Assembly: GCF_016865365.1 (NCBI RefSeq)
Contig: NZ_AP024469.1
Coordinates: 3,750,501 to 3,814,500 of the forward strand
Source: Geobacter sp. SVR
Lineage (GTDB): Bacteria; Desulfobacterota; Desulfuromonadia; Geobacterales; Pseudopelobacteraceae
DNA: 64,000 bases
Direction: 5' to 3'
The notes beneath the pieces are model-generated. The model searched no databases and was not told the DNA's origin. It was given only the letters and a program-made list of their open reading frames with translations. How positions within the stretch are numbered: position 1 is the first letter of the stretch; each line of letters opens with the position of its first letter. Below are positions 1 through 10,167 of this stretch, in pieces. The position numbers and the translations under genes are program-made.

Positions 1-1
1 C

Positions 2-175
2 ACCCTCGGATTCGGCTGCGGCTACACCGGTCACGCATCACTACTTACATTATTTGCCTTCACAAACGAAATACTCGAACGTCCCGTTGTGGAACCAATT
101 GCCAGTTTGCTGGAGACGTTTCGGGACCTGACCGAAGAGTCCATCAGAAAAGGCAGGTTATTCCCCGTCCGTTAG
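2..175 (+). CDS. C-terminal end of an unidentified protein (5' end outside the window)
   Basis: An open frame runs from the first complete codon at base 2 to a TAG at 173-175, giving 57 residues with no start inside the window. The residues include a glycine-rich start (GFGCGYTGH) and an acidic amphipathic stretch (ILERPVVEPIASLLETF), ending in FPVR. The composition looks like a real protein rather than a chance frame. I do not recognise the family. It converges on the cupin gene on the other strand, and the two stop codons are only about 8 bases apart. Confidence 0.5.
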   Translation, partial: TLGFGCGYTGHASLLTLFAFTNEILERPVVEPIASLLETFRDLTEESIRKGRLFPVR

Positions 176-183
176 ACAACTTT

Positions 184-501
184 TCAGGCCCGGATCATCA
201 CCAGCAGCATCTTGAACGGCTTGAGCGCCTTGAGCTCGTGGGGCACATTGGCGGGCATGATGATCATCTGTCCCGTTGCAACGGTGTGAGGTTCCCCGGC
301 GATGGTTACCTCGGCCTCACCGTCCACCACCTGCACGAAGGCGTCATAGGGGGCGGTGTGCTCGGACAGCCCCTGCCCGGCATCGAAGGAGAACAGCGTC
401 AGCGTGCCGACCTTCTTGTCGATCAGGGTCTTGCTGACCACCGAACCGTCGCTGTAGGCCACCAAATCGCTCATCGTCAGTGCTTTTCCGATCAGATCCA
501 T
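184..501 (-). CDS. Cupin-fold protein (cupin_2 type)
   Basis: A 105-residue single-domain cupin. The barrel motifs are visible: motif 1 around GQGLSEHTAPYDAFVQVVDGEAE (G, H, and the VVDGEAEV strand) and motif 2 around GQMIIMPANVPHEL (P and H). The metal-site histidines SEH and PHE are kept, but the usual second His of motif 1 (HxH) is absent, so metal binding is uncertain. The start at 501 is chosen because AAGGAG lies 8 bases upstream; longer in-frame starts at 519 and 555 lack such a site. Proteins of this size are usually small-molecule-binding or sensor cupins; the substrate cannot be told. It stands alone, with about 240 bases of gene-free sequence upstream. Confidence 0.85.
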   Translation of the reverse strand: MDLIGKALTMSDLVAYSDGSVVSKTLIDKKVGTLTLFSFDAGQGLSEHTAPYDAFVQVVDGEAEVTIAGEPHTVATGQMIIMPANVPHELKALKPFKMLLVMIRA

Positions 502-739
502 AGGGGTCTCCTTGTTCATGTAATGGGCGGGGATAGTACCACAGCCGTCGATCACAATCCAGCGGGCTTTTCGGCCCTTTCACTGGTCTAAGCGTATGCC
601 ATATTTTAAGGATGTAGAATGAGCCTTGAAAGGCATTTGATCGTGGGGCCAAGAGCGAAGTCAGAGATCAACGAGCGGCACACCTAAACTGCCTCCAGTT
701 GCCTCGCGTGCCTGACTGGCAAAGCTGTCTACAGCGAAA

Positions 740-1674
740 TCAGATCAACTTCAAACCGCGCAGCAAAATGACGATAATGATCACCGGTGCAACATACTTG
801 ACCTGAAACAGGAAAAAGCTGACCACGGTGCGGTTGGCGAGCGTCCCTTCGTTGGAGAGCGCAGACCGCACCTTTTTCTCTCCCCAGACCCATCCCGCGA
901 AAAGACTCAGGAAGAATCCCCCCAGCGGCAACAGCAAATTCGAAGTGAGGAAATCATAGAGATCGAACATGGTCATGCCGAACAGCTTGAACCCGGCCAG
1001 GGTGCTGTTGGAAAGCGCTGCCGTGGAGCCGACCAGGGCGAGCAGAACGACGGTCATGGCGGTCGCCTTGAAGCGGGATAGCCCGAAGCGCTGATGCAGG
1101 TAGGCGACCGGCACCTCCATGATGGAGAGCATGGCGCCGGTCGAGGCTATGGCGCCGAGAACAAAGAACAGCACCACGAAGATAGTGCCGAAAGGCATCT
1201 GGGAAAAGACCGCGGGTATGGTGATGAAGAGCAGCGCCGGACCTGCCTCGGGCTTGAAACCGTAGGTGAATACCGCCGGAAAGATGGCGATCCCCGCCAG
1301 AAGGGACACGGTCAGGTCGGCAACCATGACGCGCAGGGCGGTCATCGGGATGTCCTGATCCTCCGTGAAATAGCTTCCGTAGGTGATCATGGTGCCCATT
1401 CCGACCGAGAGCTTGAAAAAGGCGAGCCCCATGGCGGTCAGGACGACCGCGCCTGTCACCTTAGAGAAATCGGGGCGAAAGAGAAAAGTGAGCCCTTCTG
1501 CTGCGCCGGGCAGCATCAGGCTGCGGATGCCGATCATGACGAGGATCAGGAACAGCATAGGCATGAGCCGCTTGGTCGTTTTTTCGATCCCCTTGGAAAC
1601 CCCCGCGACGATGATGCAGCCGACAAAAATGATCACCAGGAACTGCCAGAAGATGGACTGGACCGGATCGGCAG
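740..1674 (-). pseudogene. C-terminal fragment of a sodium:neurotransmitter symporter (NSS) family protein
   Basis: About 310 residues with several hydrophobic segments match the later two thirds of a bacterial NSS (LeuT-fold) transporter: VSKGIEK, the FFKLSVGMGTMITYGSYF region typical of helices 6-7, and a final helix ending GLKLI. The N-terminal third of the same gene lies at 2306-2734 on the same strand, and an IS200-like element sits between them. A Met in the IS end (frame open to 1738) could start a truncated product, but helix 1 with the unwound sodium/substrate site is on the other fragment, so transport is very unlikely. Together the fragments total about 455 residues, normal for bacterial NSS proteins. 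Confidence 0.85.
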
Positions 1675-2310
1675 TAAGCATCCCCCGGCAAAGCCGGGGG
1701 CTTTCAAAGTCGTGAACCGCTCGAAGCGGTTTTTTCAAAAGATTATCTGACCACCACGAGTGGTGGTCATTCTTCGGGCAAAAATGTCAATTGATCCAGA
1801 CGTTTGTCTTCGTCTTCCTGGTTCCTGATGTAGTTGGCAATTGTTTCCTCGTCAGCACCGACAGTGGATACAAAGTAGCCACGTGCCCAAAAGCTCATAC
1901 CAGCAAAGTTCTTCTTCTGACCAAGGTACATTCGCGCAATATGGATTGCACTTTTGCCCTTGATGAAACCGATCACCTGTGCAACGGAGTATTTTGGTGG
2001 GATCGATATCAATATGTGAATATGATCAGGTTGAAGGTGCCCTTCCACTATCTTGCACTCTTTCTGCCTGGCTAGACTATGAAACAAGTCGGCAAGATAT
2101 TTCCGGATTCGACCAAACAGCACCTTGCGGCGACATTTTGGAATCCATACAACGTGATACTTGCAATCCCATTTCGTGTGGCATAAACTTTGTGTGTCGT
2201 CCATTGAAGCCTCCTTTTCGTGTACTTTGAGCGGTTCACGTTAGGGAGGCTTCTACATATTTCAGGAACTGTCAAACTATTGGGGTCCCCCGGCAGAGCC
2301 GGGGTTTACC
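1675..2310 (-). mobile_element. IS200-like insertion element (tnpA only)
   Basis: The element of about 636 bases interrupts the symporter gene. It carries one TnpA gene and a subterminal hairpin at each end: 1682-1700 (CCCCCGGC / GCCGGGGG) and 2288-2304 (CCCCGGC / GCCGGGG). Such hairpins are what the HUH transposases of the IS200/IS605 group recognise. No target duplication is visible, as expected for this group. The ends given are an estimate: on the minus strand a TTAG flanks the left end and a TTA closes the right end, and joining the flanks there restores the symporter reading frame. No TnpB gene is present. A further hairpin at about 1716-1730 (AACCGC...GCGGTT) may act as a terminator. 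Confidence 0.85.
1767..2204 (-). CDS. tnpA: IS200/IS605 family transposase TnpA (Y1 HUH transposase)
   Basis: A 145-residue protein, the normal length for IS200-type TnpA. It has the conserved N-terminal HVVWIPKCRRKVLFG strand, the HUH motif (PDHIHILISIPP, H-x-H) near residue 60, the GFIKGKSA segment near residue 85 and a C-terminal helix with the likely catalytic tyrosine (IANYIRNQE). All the parts needed for single-strand cleavage and rejoining are present, so the element may be active. Start: AAGGAGG lies 6 bases before the ATG. The gene reads in the same direction as the symporter it interrupts. Confidence 0.93.
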   Translation of the reverse strand: MDDTQSLCHTKWDCKYHVVWIPKCRRKVLFGRIRKYLADLFHSLARQKECKIVEGHLQPDHIHILISIPPKYSVAQVIGFIKGKSAIHIARMYLGQKKNFAGMSFWARGYFVSTVGADEETIANYIRNQEDEDKRLDQLTFLPEE

Positions 2311-2734
2311 CTAAGGAAATCAATTTCGCGAAGGCGGCTGAGGTGACCGTGGGATCGGTGGAGAGTATGCTTCCTGTCACGGACTTGAACACGTAGGCGA
2401 ATACCCAGCCGGCCACCTCGGTGTAGAAGGCGAGGATCAGGAAGGCCGACAGGACGCCGACCGCACCGATCAGCCCCCAGCTCTCCCGTTGCGGATGCAG
2501 CACGCGGAACGTGGTCAGCGCGTCGGACCGGGAGCGGCGTCCGAGCATGAGTTCGGCGATCATCACCGGCAGCCCTGCCATGAGTGTCGAGAGGAGATAG
2601 ATAACCAGAAAAGCCGCTCCGCCGTTGAGACCGGTCAGAGCGGGAAACTTCCAGATATTGCCCAGACCGACCGCTGAGCCGAGGGTGGCGGCCAGCACGC
2701 CGAAACCGGAGGTAAAAATGTCGCGCTTCATCAT
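2306..2734 (-). pseudogene. N-terminal fragment of the interrupted NSS family symporter
   Basis: The fragment encodes about 140 residues of an NSS transporter N terminus. Helix 1 holds the conserved sodium/substrate-site signature SAVGLGNIWKFP, followed by FLVIYLLSTLMAGLPVMIAELMLGRRS, typical of helix 2 and loop 1. The frame runs into the insertion element and stops after a few foreign codons. The C-terminal part is at 740-1674. The start has GGCGGAG just upstream; two adjacent ATG codons (2734 and 2731) are possible. Confidence 0.88.
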
Positions 2735-2910
2735 CGCTCCGCCGTCTCTTTTCGAACAGATTGCTGCAGCCCGTTTTCAGGGTACAGGCTGCCGAAAGAA
2801 TGTCAACTGATAGTGTATATGCAGGGGAAGTAGCGGGAAAGCTGCAGTTACCACGATCGCCAGAAGGGACGGCAGGGACGCCGCCGTAATGCTCGAGAAA
2901 CGTAAAATGA

Positions 2911-2944
2911 AAAAAGGCAGGGGATCGAAATCCCCTGCCTTTCT
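2911..2944 (-). terminator. Rho-independent terminator of groEL
   Basis: A perfect stem (AAAGGCAGGGGAT with its complement) around a four-base loop lies about 30 bases after the groEL stop. On the minus strand it is followed by TTTTTTCATTTT, a typical U-tract. Confidence 0.9.
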
Positions 2945-2973
2945 TTCCTGAACAATGAGCTGTGGCGGACTTC

Positions 2974-4776
<1,803 letters not shown>

Positions 4777-4777
4777 T

Positions 4778-5065
4778 CTATTCGATAACTGCGAGGATGT
4801 CGTCTTCACGCATCATCAGATAGTCATTCCCATCAACCTTGACTTCGGTTCCGGCATACTTGCCGAACAGCACTTTGTCGCCCACTTTGACATCCAGCGG
4901 CAGCACTTTGCCGTCCTCGGTCTTCTTGCCGTTGCCGACAGCCACGATCTCGCCGCGCTGCGGCTTTTCCTTGGCGGTTTCGGGGATAAAAATCCCACCG
5001 GCGGTCTTGGTCTCTTCCTCGACTCTCTTGACGATGATGCGGTCCTGCAGCGGTCTCAAATTCAT
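4778..5065 (-). CDS. groES: Co-chaperonin GroES (10 kDa)
   Basis: A 95-residue protein that caps the GroEL ring. It begins [14 protein letters not shown], has the mobile loop [11 protein letters not shown] near residues 17-27 and the closing strand LAVIE. The ATG at 5065 is preferred over an in-frame ATG at 5074: the AAGGAG runs straight into the upstream ATG, leaving no spacing, but sits 9 bases from this one. It is the first gene of the groES-groEL operon, downstream of a CIRCE operator. Confidence 0.97.
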   Translation of the reverse strand: MNLRPLQDRIIVKRVEEETKTAGGIFIPETAKEKPQRGEIVAVGNGKKTEDGKVLPLDVKVGDKVLFGKYAGTEVKVDGNDYLMMREDDILAVIE

Positions 5066-5119
5066 CTTGCCCATCTCCTTTCTATGCTGTGGTTGTTTTG
5101 TATGCTGTCACTGACAGAA

Positions 5120-5146
5120 TTAGCACTCATATGACCCGAGTGCTAA
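5120..5146 (-). promoter_or_regulatory. CIRCE operator (HrcA binding site)
   Basis: A perfect TTAGCACTC, nine-base spacer, GAGTGCTAA inverted repeat is the canonical CIRCE element bound by the heat-shock repressor HrcA. It lies between the predicted transcription start and the groES start codon, so groESL should be derepressed on heat shock. Confidence 0.96.
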
Positions 5147-5154
5147 CAGCGGTA

Positions 5155-5182
5155 AATATAACAACAGAATTTCAAAAATCAA
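5155..5182 (-). promoter_or_regulatory. Probable sigma-70-type promoter of groES-groEL
   Basis: On the minus strand TTGATT (5182-5177) and TATATT (5160-5155) are separated by 16 bases. The start point would fall at the upstream edge of the CIRCE element, the usual arrangement for HrcA-controlled chaperonin operons. Confidence 0.7.
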
Positions 5183-5219
5183 GGGGGATCTGTAAAAAAT
5201 TCCCGATGAAGATTTGCTT

Positions 5220-5248
5220 TTGACTTTTCGGCGCTTAGCTGCTAAAGA
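5220..5248 (+). promoter_or_regulatory. Possible promoter for the cobU riboswitch transcript
   Basis: TTGACT (5220-5225), a 17-base spacer and TAAAGA (5243-5248) lie about 50 bases upstream of the cobalamin aptamer. The -10 match is modest. Confidence 0.4.
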
Positions 5249-5297
5249 ACGCCAACCCGTAATGTGTGCGACATGAAAAAAAGATGTCGTTGTTACG

Positions 5298-5475
5298 TGG
5301 TCTGGTGCCGTGCTTCGATGAGCACGGGTAAAAGGGAAGAGGGTGCAAATCCCTCGCTGACCCGCAACTGTAAGGGGGGACCGACTCCGCACGATGTCAC
5401 TGTCCGATAGAGGATGGGAAGGCGCGGAGAAGGGACGATCCCCGAGCCAGGAAACCTGCCAGTCCGATGGTTTTT
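5298..5475 (+). promoter_or_regulatory. Cobalamin riboswitch upstream of cobU
   Basis: The leader shows the conserved cobalamin aptamer blocks in order: GGTGCCGTG near the 5' side, GGGAAGAGGGTGCAAATCCC, CTGACCCGCAACTGTA, and the B12 box GAGCCAGGAAACCTGCC at about 5443-5460. It precedes cobU and the downstream nucleotide-loop genes. A terminator-like hairpin follows at 5536-5570, so control is probably by transcription attenuation when cobalamin binds. Confidence 0.95.
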
Positions 5476-5535
5476 GGGACCTCCGTGGAACGAGGGGCCG
5501 AGGCCGGATAGTATCACGTTCAGATCCTGCGTTCG

Positions 5536-5570
5536 AGCCCCTGCCCTGTAATGGTGTCCGGGGCTTTTTT
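5536..5570 (+). terminator. Riboswitch-associated terminator (expression platform)
   Basis: AGCCCC (5536-5541) can pair with GGGGCT (5560-5565), followed by six T residues. It lies between the aptamer and the cobU ribosome binding site, the position of a regulated attenuator. Confidence 0.65.
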
Positions 5571-5604
5571 ATTGCGCACGCAGGCCGGAACAACAGGAGG
5601 AGAC

Positions 5605-6138
5605 ATGGCACGCATCATCTACATTTCCGGCGGGACCCGCAGCGGCAAGAGCACTTTTGCCGAAAAGCTGGCCCTTGAGTTCGGGGCGCCGCTGTGTTAC
5701 CTGGCAACGGCCCAGTCCCTGGACAGCGAGATGGACGAGCGCATCGGCAAACACCAACAACGCCGCGGCCCGGAATGGCAGACCGTCGAGGAGCCGTTGC
5801 ACCTGAGCCGGGCCCTGACCTGCTGCGATGGTGCCTATCACGGTATCCTGGTAGATTGCCTGACCTTGTGGCTTTCCAACCTGCTCCTGCTGGACGAGAA
5901 TCCGGGCTGGGAGACGGAAGAACGGATCCTGGAGGAGGTGCGCCGTCTGGCCGACACCCTGCGGGACATGACCACGCCGGTGATCATCGTCTCCAACGAG
6001 GTCGGCATGGGCATCGTGCCGGAACACCGCCTGGGGCGCCTCTTCCGCGACCTGGCTGGACAGGCCAATCAAATGGTGGCCGCAGCGGCCGACGAGGCCT
6101 GGCTGGTGGCCAGCGGTATCCCATTGCGACTCAAATAA
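5605..6138 (+). CDS. cobU: Adenosylcobinamide kinase / adenosylcobinamide-phosphate guanylyltransferase CobU
   Basis: A 177-residue cytoplasmic enzyme that phosphorylates adenosylcobinamide and then activates it with GTP to AdoCbi-GDP. The P-loop GGTRSGKS is at residues 9-16. His50 (GKHQQRR) corresponds to the histidine that is guanylylated in CobU. LVDCLTLWLSNLL and SNEVGMGIVPEHRLGRLFRD are strong family signatures. Length is standard. The start has AGGAGGAGAC upstream; an ATG 54 bases earlier lies in the riboswitch terminator. First gene behind the cobalamin riboswitch and followed by cobT and cobS. Confidence 0.97.
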   Translation: MARIIYISGGTRSGKSTFAEKLALEFGAPLCYLATAQSLDSEMDERIGKHQQRRGPEWQTVEEPLHLSRALTCCDGAYHGILVDCLTLWLSNLLLLDENPGWETEERILEEVRRLADTLRDMTTPVIIVSNEVGMGIVPEHRLGRLFRDLAGQANQMVAAAADEAWLVASGIPLRLK

Positions 6139-6159
6139 CACACAGACAAAAAAACAATG

Positions 6160-6222
6160 GCACGCGGATTTGCGCGGATGGACCCAAAGGGGCCTAAACG
6201 GCGGATTGACGCGGATCTTTTC
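6160..6222. repeat. Partial GCGGAT-word repeat between cobU and cobT
   Basis: Four GCGGAT words occur in about 60 bases. The beginning (AATGGCACGCGGAT) resembles one arm of the longer palindromes at 10013-10121 and 27319-27424. It looks like a half copy or decayed copy of that family. Confidence 0.5.
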
Positions 6223-6251
6223 TGAGACAATGCAGACGGAAGGAGCAGCAC

Positions 6252-7301
6252 ATGGATTTCATACAACAGACCCTGCAGCGCATTCAGCCGGTTGACGCTA
6301 CCCTGATGGACAAGGCCCAGAAAAGGCTCGACAACAAGACAAAACCCCCCGGCTCACTGGGCAGGCTGGAGGAGTTCTCGCGCCGCATGGCCGCCATCGG
6401 CGGCACCGAGGAGCCCGATCTGTCGAAGAAGGTGATCTTCACCTTTGCCGGCGACCACGGCATCGTCGAGGAGGGAGTATCTCTCTATCCCAGCGAGGTC
6501 ACCGCTCAAATGGTCTTCAACTTCCTTGGCGGCGGCGCCGGGGTGAACGTGCTGGCCCGTCACAGCGGGGCTGAGGTGCGGGTGGTGGATGTGGGGGTCA
6601 ACTACGACTTCGGCGATACGCCCGGGCTGATTCACCGCAAGGTCGCCCGCGGCACCCGCAATTTCGCTAAGGGACCGGCCATGACTGGTGATGAAATGCA
6701 GGCTGCGGTGCGAGTCGGCATTGAACTGGCCGATCAGTGCAAAGCCGAAGGAGTCGCCCTGGTCGGCACCGGCGAGATGGGGATCGGCAACACCACCCCC
6801 TCCTCGGCCATCATCGCCGCCATTGCGGGAAAGAGTGTGGCTGAGGTCACCCACCGCGGCACCGGGATAAACGATGCGGCCCTGGCCAACAAGATCCGGG
6901 TCATCGAGCAGGGACTGACACTGAACCGGCCAGATCCGCAGGACCCACTGGACGTCCTGACCAAGGTAGGGGGGCTGGAGATCGCCGCCATTGCCGGACT
7001 GGTACTGGGCTGTGCCGCAAATTCCATCCCGGTGGTGATCGACGGTTTCATCTCTACTGCCGGTGCACTGATCGCCTCGGAATTGCACCCACACGTTCGT
7101 GACTACATCTTCGCCGCCCACCAGTCGGTAGAAATCGGCCACCGACTCATGCTGGAGCGCATCGGCGTCCGGCCGGTCCTGGACCTGGACCTGCGGTTAG
7201 GTGAGGGAACCGGAGCGGCCCTGGCCATGGGGCTTATCGAGGCCGGGGTCAAGATCATGAAGGAAATGGCCACCTTCGAAGAAGCCGGCGTGACGAAATA
7301 A
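6252..7301 (+). CDS. cobT: Nicotinate-nucleotide:dimethylbenzimidazole phosphoribosyltransferase CobT
   Basis: A 349-residue enzyme that attaches ribose phosphate from NaMN to a lower-ligand base, giving alpha-ribazole phosphate for B12. Family features: [13 protein letters not shown] near residue 30, [13 protein letters not shown] near 65, [13 protein letters not shown] near 176, and the C-terminal [13 protein letters not shown] with the glutamate that acts as catalytic base. Length matches Salmonella CobT (about 356). The ATG has AAGGAG 7 bases upstream. In this group CobT may use 5-hydroxybenzimidazole made by the ThiC-like protein encoded nearby. Confidence 0.97.
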   Translation: MDFIQQTLQRIQPVDATLMDKAQKRLDNKTKPPGSLGRLEEFSRRMAAIGGTEEPDLSKKVIFTFAGDHGIVEEGVSLYPSEVTAQMVFNFLGGGAGVNVLARHSGAEVRVVDVGVNYDFGDTPGLIHRKVARGTRNFAKGPAMTGDEMQAAVRVGIELADQCKAEGVALVGTGEMGIGNTTPSSAIIAAIAGKSVAEVTHRGTGINDAALANKIRVIEQGLTLNRPDPQDPLDVLTKVGGLEIAAIAGLVLGCAANSIPVVIDGFISTAGALIASELHPHVRDYIFAAHQSVEIGHRLMLERIGVRPVLDLDLRLGEGTGAALAMGLIEAGVKIMKEMATFEEAGVTK

Positions 7302-7303
7302 TC

Positions 7304-7376
7304 GGTGACCAGGGACCAGGAACCGGGGACCAGTAAAATCTGCTTCCCGATCTCTGGTCCCTGGCCCCTGGTCCCT
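7304..7376. repeat. Word palindrome (GACCAGG type) between cobT and cobS
   Basis: The left arm (7304-7333) repeats GACCAGG/GGGACCAG; the right arm (7354-7376) repeats CTGGTCCC and pairs with it at about 20 of 23 positions. The palindrome fills almost the whole gap and ends 3 bases before the cobS ATG, leaving no ribosome binding site. Confidence 0.75.
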
Positions 7377-7379
7377 ACT

Positions 7380-8120
7380 ATGCGCCTCTACCTGATCGCC
7401 ATGCAGTTTCTGACCATCATCCCCCTCCCCTTTGACACACGCTGTCAGAAAGAGGACCTGGGGCGGGCCACGGCTCTGTTTCCCCTGGCCGGGCTGACCA
7501 TCGGCGTCCTGCTGGCCGGACTGAACTGGCTGATAGCTGCCAGGCTGCCGCGCCCCCTGGCGGATGCCCTGCTGATCACGGCCCTGACTGTCATCACCGG
7601 CGCCCTGCACCTGGACGGGCTGGCCGATGTCTGCGACGGGCTGGCGGCACGCGGCAGCAGGGAGCGTTTCCTGACGATCATGAAGGATTCCCATGTTGGC
7701 GCAGCCGGTGCGGTGGCCGTTGCGCTGGGGCTGCTGCTCAAGTGGCAAGCCCTGCTGGCAGTGCCGGCTGAGCTCAAATGGCAGGCGCTGCTGTTTTTCC
7801 CCATACTGAGCCGCTTCTGCCAGGTACAGACGATTGTCCGTGCCCGCGCCGCGCGCAGCGATGGCCTCGGTTCAGCCTTTGCCGACACTGCGGATATGGG
7901 CAGGATCGTGATCGCAGCCGGGATAACCCTGGCGGCGGCCTGGCTGCTGATGGGTCCCAAGGGGCTGGCCACGCTGGCCTTGTTGGCACTGTTGACCTGG
8001 CTGCTCAGAATCTGGTCCCACCGCAGGCTGGGTGGCATCACCGGCGATGTGATCGGCTGCATCAACGAGCTGAACGAGATTGTGGCATTGATCCTGATCG
8101 CGGCACTGCCGCAGTTCTAA
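7380..8120 (+). CDS. cobS: Adenosylcobinamide-GDP ribazoletransferase (cobalamin synthase) CobS
   Basis: A 246-residue integral membrane enzyme that joins AdoCbi-GDP to alpha-ribazole (phosphate) to make adenosylcobalamin (phosphate). It shows MQFLTIIPLP at the N terminus, the GALHLDGLADVCDGL motif with its aspartates near residue 75, and KDSHVGAAGAVAV near 100, plus several hydrophobic segments. The start at 7380 gives the family-typical N terminus; a GTG at 7305 is in frame but would translate the inserted palindrome. No Shine-Dalgarno sequence precedes the ATG, so translation may depend on coupling or on folding of the palindrome. Confidence 0.95.
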   Translation: MRLYLIAMQFLTIIPLPFDTRCQKEDLGRATALFPLAGLTIGVLLAGLNWLIAARLPRPLADALLITALTVITGALHLDGLADVCDGLAARGSRERFLTIMKDSHVGAAGAVAVALGLLLKWQALLAVPAELKWQALLFFPILSRFCQVQTIVRARAARSDGLGSAFADTADMGRIVIAAGITLAAAWLLMGPKGLATLALLALLTWLLRIWSHRRLGGITGDVIGCINELNEIVALILIAALPQF

Positions 8121-8137
8121 AGGCTAAAGGAAAATTT

Positions 8138-8213
8138 ACAGGAATGAACAGGATGGACAGGATGTTTGAACACCCCGGCTTTTATTATGCCATGTATCCT
8201 GCCTGTCCCTGGG
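8138..8213. repeat. Word palindrome (ACAGGAT type) between cobS and pabB
   Basis: The left side repeats ACAGGA/GGACAGGATG (8138-8165) and the right side has ATCCTGCCTGTCCCTG (8196-8211). The pairing is loose but the word structure and the mirrored arms resemble the neighbouring intergenic palindromes. Confidence 0.55.
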
Positions 8214-8230
8214 AATTAGGTTTCTGATAT

Positions 8231-10000
8231 ATGCCTGCCGTCTCGCCCCGTCATCCGATCGCCCTGCTAGAGTCCTTCTCTCCTGATCCTTCCGCCCGTT
8301 CTTTCCGCTTCGAGGGTCTGCTGTCAACCATTGTCGCCTTCACCCCCGACGAGGTGTCTCCGGCGCTAGCCCGGGTGGAGCGGGAGGTGGCAGATGGGAG
8401 ACATGCGGCCGGTTATGTCGCCTACGAGGCTGCGCCGGGACTGAACCCGCACCTGGCTGTCGGCCAACCGGCCGGGCTGCCGCTGGTCTGGTTCGGCATC
8501 TTTGCCGAACGGCACAGCATCTCATCCGGAGAGTATTCGGGCGAGAGCGGTCCCTGCCAGGTCTCCTCACCGGAACTCGACATCGACCACGACCGCTACA
8601 CCGCCGACGTGGCTGCCATCCGTGAGGCCATTGCAGCGGGCGACACCTACCAGGTCAACTTCACTACCCGGCAGCGCTTCACCGTCAGCGGCGATGCCTT
8701 CACGCTCTACCGCCGCATGTGCCGCAACCAGCGGGCCCCTTTCTGTGCCTGGCTCGATATCGGAAGCCACCGCATCCTGTCCGCCTCGCCGGAACTGTTC
8801 TTCTCGCTCAGGGACAACCTTTTGACCATGAAACCGATGAAGGGGACCGCACCGCGCGGGCCCGGTTTCGATGAAGACCGGCGTCGGCGCGAACAGTTGG
8901 CCGCCAGTCAGAAGGACCGGGCCGAGAACCTGATGATCGTGGACCTGGTGCGCAACGATCTGGCCATGATCGCCGAGACCGGCAGCGTTGCGGTGCCGGC
9001 GTTGTTCGAGGTGGAGACCTACCCCACCGTGCACCAGATGACCTCCACCGTCACGGCCCGCATTCGGCCCGAAGCGGGACTGATCGACATCCTGCGGGCG
9101 CTGTTCCCGTGCGGCTCGGTCACCGGCGCCCCCAAGCGCCGCACCATGGAGATCATCCGGGATCTGGAGGAGACATCGCGGGGTGTCTACTGCGGGGCCA
9201 TCGGCTATCTCTCCCCCGGACGCGAGGCGGTCTTCAGCGTCGCCATCCGGACCGCGGTGGTGGAAGCAGCCACCGGTACAGGCGAGATCGGCATCGGCAG
9301 CGGCATCACCTGGGATTCCGATGCGGAAGCCGAATGGCGGGAATGCCTGACAAAATCGGCCTTCATGTTCCGGGACAGCGGTGAGTTTCAGTTGATCGAA
9401 TCGCTGCGCCACGATGATGATGGCTACCTGCTGCTCGACCGTCACCTGCAGCGTCTGGCGCAGTCAGCGGCCTATTTGGGATACCGTTTCGAGGAGGAGC
9501 CTCTGCGCCGGCGACTTTCGGAACTGGGGCTGGAACTGTCGGGAGTTAACAAGGTACGCATCCTGCTGGATCAGAATGGGAACACGACCGTGGAGTCGCA
9601 GGCGATCGACGATCTCGGTCAGGCCGCCCCACCCGCCCCCATCGCACTGGCCGGGCAGCGGGTGAATGCCCGCGATCCGTTCCTGTACCACAAGACCACC
9701 CGCCGGGCCATCTTCGACAGTGCCAGGCAGGAACATCCCGATTGCTACGACGTGATCCTGCTCAATCAGCAGGATCAGCTGACCGAGGGTTCCTTCAATA
9801 CGCTGGTGATCTCACAGGGTGGCGAACTGCTGACTCCGGCGCTCGAATGCGGGCTGCTGCCGGGGGTGCTGCGTGCGGAGCTGCTGGCTGTCGGCGCCAT
9901 CCGGGAGGCGGTGCTGACCGCCGAGGACCTGAAGCGGGCCGAGCGGATCTGGCTGCTGAACTCGGTGCGTGGCTGGCGGGAATGTAAACTGAAAGACTGA
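8231..10000 (+). CDS. pabB: Fused aminodeoxychorismate synthase component I / aminodeoxychorismate lyase (PabB-PabC)
   Basis: A 589-residue two-domain enzyme of folate synthesis. Residues about 1-380 form the chorismate-binding PabB domain: AGDTYQVNFTTR, FSASPELFF-like segment (SASPELFF), MKPMKGTAPRG, PCGSVTGAPK and the ending GIGSGITWDSDAEAEW. Residues about 390-589 form a class IV aminotransferase-fold domain of the PabC type: LLLDRHLQRL, YHKTTRR (with the PLP lysine candidate), LTEGSFNTLVI and LLPGVLRAELL. The fusion would make 4-aminobenzoate from chorismate, with a separate PabA glutaminase not seen here. No clear ribosome binding site before the ATG. It sits within the cobalamin genes but belongs to folate synthesis. 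Confidence 0.93.
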   Translation: MPAVSPRHPIALLESFSPDPSARSFRFEGLLSTIVAFTPDEVSPALARVEREVADGRHAAGYVAYEAAPGLNPHLAVGQPAGLPLVWFGIFAERHSISSGEYSGESGPCQVSSPELDIDHDRYTADVAAIREAIAAGDTYQVNFTTRQRFTVSGDAFTLYRRMCRNQRAPFCAWLDIGSHRILSASPELFFSLRDNLLTMKPMKGTAPRGPGFDEDRRRREQLAASQKDRAENLMIVDLVRNDLAMIAETGSVAVPALFEVETYPTVHQMTSTVTARIRPEAGLIDILRALFPCGSVTGAPKRRTMEIIRDLEETSRGVYCGAIGYLSPGREAVFSVAIRTAVVEAATGTGEIGIGSGITWDSDAEAEWRECLTKSAFMFRDSGEFQLIESLRHDDDGYLLLDRHLQRLAQSAAYLGYRFEEEPLRRRLSELGLELSGVNKVRILLDQNGNTTVESQAIDDLGQAAPPAPIALAGQRVNARDPFLYHKTTRRAIFDSARQEHPDCYDVILLNQQDQLTEGSFNTLVISQGGELLTPALECGLLPGVLRAELLAVGAIREAVLTAEDLKRAERIWLLNSVRGWRECKLKD

Positions 10001-10012
10001 CAACAAACTGCT

Positions 10013-10121
10013 ATAGAACACGGATCACATCTGAAAAAGCGGATCAAGTCGGATCACCCATGCATCACGGTCGTTATCCGCCTTTATCCGTTACATACGA
10101 CTTTTCCGCGTTCCATCGTTT
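10013..10121. repeat. Word palindrome (CGGATC/ATCCG type) upstream of the ThiC-like gene
   Basis: The left arm (about 10013-10057) carries GCGGATC words and the right arm (10073-10121) ATCCG words ending CGTTCCATCG. Reverse-complemented, the right arm aligns with the left arm over most of its length. It is closely related to the palindrome at 27319-27424. Confidence 0.75.
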
Positions 10122-10167
10122 TTATTCATTTCATACTCTGAACAAATTTCTACAACAAGGAGAACAC

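Noticed and set aside
5529-5548. GTTCGAGCCCC resembling a tRNA T-loop
   Set aside because: The surrounding bases do not form acceptor, D or anticodon stems; the segment belongs to the hairpin after the cobalamin aptamer.
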